Shown here in pieces: positions 61,774 to 64,000 of a stretch of 64,000 nt of DNA (position 1 is its first letter; each line of letters starts with the position of its first letter). Location: positions 1 to 64,000 of the forward strand of contig CAJTMB010000002.1 in assembly GCA_910577105.1 (NCBI GenBank), written 5' to 3'. The notes beneath the pieces were generated by a model, which made no database searches, had not been told where the DNA came from, and saw only the letters and a list, made by a program, of their open reading frames with translations. The DNA comes from an uncultured Lachnospiraceae bacterium (lineage in GTDB: Bacteria > Bacillota > Clostridia > Lachnospirales > Lachnospiraceae). The translations under genes were made by a program, and so were the position numbers.

Positions 61774-61936
61774 GATTCTTTTCCTTTCTTCTGTTTGATT
61801 ACCGGGTAATTACGAAACTTGATGACTGTGCACAATTCGAAAACAGCAAAAAAAAGTTTGGCAATTACCTGATTTTGTTACGGTTTTATCATAAATCTCC
61901 ATACCCTATATTGCCATTTTTTCTTCTTACATTCCC

Positions 61937-61952
61937 CTTACAATATTGTAAG
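61937..61952. promoter_or_regulatory. BceR-type operator upstream of the ABC transporter genes
   Basis: CTTACAATATTGTAAG is a perfect 16-bp palindrome of the form TTACA-N4-TGTAA, which agrees with the inverted repeat described for BceR-like regulators in Firmicutes. It lies about 165 bp before the ATPase start codon; a -10-like CAATATAGG sits about 30 bp downstream on the minus strand. The rest of the 61774-62075 gap shows no gene. Confidence 0.7.
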
Positions 61953-62075
61953 GCTGGAAGTCATTGCTGAACACGATTTTCGTTTTATGAGGCTCATTGG
62001 AATGTCCGGTGCAACGAAGTGCGCCGAATTTCTTTTGTGCAGCTTACCAGATGAATTTAAATATGGGCTTCTACA

Positions 62076-63095
62076 TCATGATTTTCTGACTTCATCCACA
62101 AAACGGGATTTGGGAAATATAAAAGTGACCGTACTGCCCTCCCCTTCCTTTGAAGAAAACAGAAGGTCATGTCCCAGCCTGCCGCACAGCTTTTTGCAAA
62201 GATACAATCCAAGTCCCGTAGACCTCCTGTACCTTCTGCCATTGGTTCCGGTAAACCCTTTGTCAAACACTCTCGGCGCTTCCTCCGCTTTCATGCCGAT
62301 GCCGTTGTCTTTCACATAAAGAAGCGTCCTGTTCTTTTCCTCCTCACTGAACAGTTCCAGAATCAGTCCTTCTTCTTTTGCATATTTAATGCTGTTGTCA
62401 AGCACCTGCCCTACCATAAACGAAAGCCATTTGCCGTCGCTGTATACCGTTTTGTCCAAATCATGTATGTTCACGGAAACCTTTTTCGTCAAGAGTTCCC
62501 GTTTTTTCTGTAAAATTGCTTCCTCCACCACCTTCTCAAGTTTTACCTGCTTTATCAGGTAGTCCTTTTCCACCTCATTGCTTCTGGCATAATATAGCGC
62601 CTGCTCCACATACCCTTCCACTCTGTCAATTTCTTCGGACAACCCGGAATCCGTTCCACTGCGGTTTACAAGAATCATGCGTGCCGCCGCAATCGGCACC
62701 TTTACCTCGTGAATCCATATTTCGATATATTCCTTATATTCCCTGCTGGCCCTTTTATAATGCGCCACGTGCTCATACATGCTCTTGCCCACACGCCGAA
62801 GCAGCTCATACAGAAGCACTTCTTCCTGTCTTTTTCCTTCCTTCATCATTTCAGGCAACAGATATTTTTTGTCAAGCCCATCCGTCAATTCCTGCAATTC
62901 CGCCAAATAGGCTTTCCGCATCCGGTATTCCACATACGTTCCCGCAAAAAAGGCTCCTGTCAGGCTGCCTGCCGTATAAAGCATCAGCCACATGCCGCCG
63001 GACAATGTCAGCAGAAAGGTTTCCAGGGAAAACAAAAGAAATAAGAAAATGCCTGCCCACACCATATGTTCTTTTAAATATGTCCCGTATTTCAT
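62076..63095 (-). CDS. BceS-like intramembrane-sensing histidine kinase
   Basis: A 339-aa sensor kinase with two close N-terminal helices (about 10-30 and 36-55) and almost no outside loop, the mark of BceS-type kinases that rely on their transporter for sensing. The dimerisation domain has the phospho-acceptor His in WIHEVKVPIAAARM (near residue 128), N-box DNSIKYA and GIGMKAEEAPRVFDKGFTG with GLGLYLCKKL. The start overlaps the response-regulator stop by 4 nt (ATGA). Confidence 0.92.
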   Translation of the reverse strand: MKYGTYLKEHMVWAGIFLFLLFSLETFLLTLSGGMWLMLYTAGSLTGAFFAGTYVEYRMRKAYLAELQELTDGLDKKYLLPEMMKEGKRQEEVLLYELLRRVGKSMYEHVAHYKRASREYKEYIEIWIHEVKVPIAAARMILVNRSGTDSGLSEEIDRVEGYVEQALYYARSNEVEKDYLIKQVKLEKVVEEAILQKKRELLTKKVSVNIHDLDKTVYSDGKWLSFMVGQVLDNSIKYAKEEGLILELFSEEEKNRTLLYVKDNGIGMKAEEAPRVFDKGFTGTNGRRYRRSTGLGLYLCKKLCGRLGHDLLFSSKEGEGSTVTFIFPKSRFVDEVRKS

Positions 63096-63820
63096 AACAA
63101 CTCGTACCCCATTCCTCTTTTGGTTACAATCGCTCCTTCAATTCCAATGCCTTCCAGCTTGCTTTTCAGCCGGGTCATGTTCACTGTGAGGGTGTTGTCA
63201 TCCACAAACATGCAATTATCCCACAGGGCGTTCATCAGTTCATCCCTGCTTACAATTTTTCCCTGTTTCTGTGCCAGCAGTTTTAAAATCTGCATTTCAT
63301 TTTTGGTTAGCTCCGCCTGTGCCTGTCCGTTGGCAATTCTGCCCTTTGCCAAATCCAGACAAAATATCTGCCTTACGCTTTTGCCGCCATCCGTTATCTC
63401 CTGCGTTATCCGGATAGAATCCTGCATCCTTGCATCCTTATACACCCGTTTCATAACCGCTTCCATGCGCGCCAGTAGAATCGGGGGCATAAAGGGTTTT
63501 GCAACAAAATCATCAGCCCCGCTGCTAATACTCATCAGTTCAGTCAGTTCCGTATCCATGCTTGTTATCATGATAACGGGTATCTCCGACACTTTACAAA
63601 ATTCCCGGCAGAGATGCAGCCCGTCGATTCCCGGAAGACCGATATCCAGAAGCAGCAGATGACAGTCGCTCTCCCTAAGAAGCGCAATCAGTTCTTCCTC
63701 TCCCTTATCCGCATATTCCTCCATATCAAAAAGACGCACCTCGTACCCGTTCGTTTCCAGAAAATATTTCAGTTCCCGGCTTAAAGCCTCATCGTCTTCC
63801 AAGATTCCGATTTTCCTCAT
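63092..63820 (-). CDS. BceR-like OmpR-family response regulator
   Basis: A 242-aa regulator: receiver domain with acidic pocket (ILEDDEALS), phospho-acceptor Asp in HLLLLDIGLPGIDGL (near residue 58), then K in ADDFVAKPF, and a C-terminal winged-helix DNA-binding domain (LTKNEMQILKLLAQKQGKIVSRDELMNALW...DDNTLTVNMTRLKSKLE). First gene of the two-gene rs operon. Likely binds the palindromes at 61937 and 63882. Confidence 0.93.
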   Translation of the reverse strand: MRKIGILEDDEALSRELKYFLETNGYEVRLFDMEEYADKGEEELIALLRESDCHLLLLDIGLPGIDGLHLCREFCKVSEIPVIMITSMDTELTELMSISSGADDFVAKPFMPPILLARMEAVMKRVYKDARMQDSIRITQEITDGGKSVRQIFCLDLAKGRIANGQAQAELTKNEMQILKLLAQKQGKIVSRDELMNALWDNCMFVDDNTLTVNMTRLKSKLEGIGIEGAIVTKRGMGYELL

Positions 63821-63875
63821 TGTGTTTTTCTCCCTGATGCAATGTCCTGCAAAGATTTTACCACAACAAAAAGAA

Positions 63876-63900
63876 AAAAGCCTTACAATCTTGTAAGACT
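63876..63900 (-). promoter_or_regulatory. BceR-type box that also forms a terminator stem
   Basis: CTTACAATCTTGTAAG (63882-63897) has the same TTACA-N4-TGTAA form as the box at 61937 and lies 62 bp before the response-regulator start. On the minus strand it reads as a hairpin followed by CTTTTTTCTTTTT, so it also looks like the intrinsic terminator of the partial gene at 63917. One sequence may serve both roles. Confidence 0.65.
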
Positions 63901-63916
63901 TCTCTCTTCGTCCATC

Positions 63917-64000
63917 TTATGCAAATGGATTTTCCGTCGGATACGGCAGCGTACCCGGCTGGTTATAGTTAATATCCTTCATAAGCACTCCCAGATATTT
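63917..64000 (-). CDS. C-terminal end of an unidentified gene (cut by window edge)
   Basis: The minus-strand frame is open from the window edge to TAA at 63919-63917 and encodes 27 residues, including KYLGVLMKDI and PYPTENPFA at the end. It is followed 17 bp later by a terminator-like hairpin, which supports a real gene end. Too little is present to name the family. Confidence 0.5.
   Translation of the reverse strand, partial: KYLGVLMKDINYNQPGTLPYPTENPFA

Overview
The window looks like chromosome of a low-to-mid GC anaerobic Firmicute of the Lachnospiraceae type (inference). The grounds are a Clostridia-style rimP-nusA-rnpM-L7Ae-infB-rbfA-nrnA-truB-ribF operon, a ferredoxin-linked indolepyruvate oxidoreductase, a BceRS-BceAB module, DUF815 and DUF5050 proteins, and AAAGGAGG ribosome binding sites. 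Most genes lie on the minus strand. No tRNA, rRNA or CRISPR array was recognised.

Region 1 (1-6.6 kb, AT-rich) is accessory. A XerC/D-type tyrosine recombinase stands beside a 5.2-kb segment bounded by a perfect 35-bp inverted repeat (1272-1306 and 6443-6477). The segment holds two tail-to-tail genes: a NodU/TobZ-type carbamoyltransferase and a 1096-aa PD-(D/E)XK nuclease / STAND-type ATPase / TPR protein with the architecture of antiviral NTPases. Inversion would swap which gene lies downstream of the neighbouring polysaccharide operon. This is the strongest candidate for an undescribed system.

Region 2 (6.6-24.3 kb) is a surface-polysaccharide locus on the minus strand. It encodes two GT-C-like membrane glycosyltransferases, a Wzy/ligase-like membrane protein, an SH3 protein, UDP-glucose dehydrogenase, four GT2 enzymes, a pyruvyltransferase, a PP-loop ATPase, a CapA-like protein and a Wzx-like flippase. 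An Rpn-family nuclease gene bracketed by 25-bp inverted repeats splits it at 16.9-18.1 kb. Composition visibly changes there, AT-rich to the left and richer in GC to the right.

Region 3 (24.4-26.8 kb) has a secreted protein gene and a second tyrosine recombinase. That recombinase gene is bracketed by two inverted copies of a palindromic 27-bp site with a 9-bp asymmetric spacer, as expected of a self-inverting recombinase cassette.

Region 4 (26.8-43 kb) carries housekeeping and transport genes: a HAD phosphatase, Maf, polyphosphate kinase, Ppx/GppA, a DUF815 ATPase, PheA, a DUF5050 protein, two MATE transporters, a Zn/Cd P-type ATPase with a His-rich N terminus, a SmtB/CzrA-like repressor, and an SH3-NlpC/P60 hydrolase. 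A remnant of a DUF2442 gene sits in the 37.2-37.6 kb gap.

Region 5 (43-51.8 kb) is the nusA-infB translation operon with an intrinsic terminator in its leader. Region 6 (51.9-58.8 kb) is an arylpyruvate/arylacetate cluster: two PaaK ligases flank IorAB, followed by an ACT protein and a sodium symporter. Region 7 (59-64 kb) is a BceRS-BceAB antimicrobial-peptide sensing and resistance module with a TTACA-N4-TGTAA box before each transcription unit, then the end of an unidentified gene.
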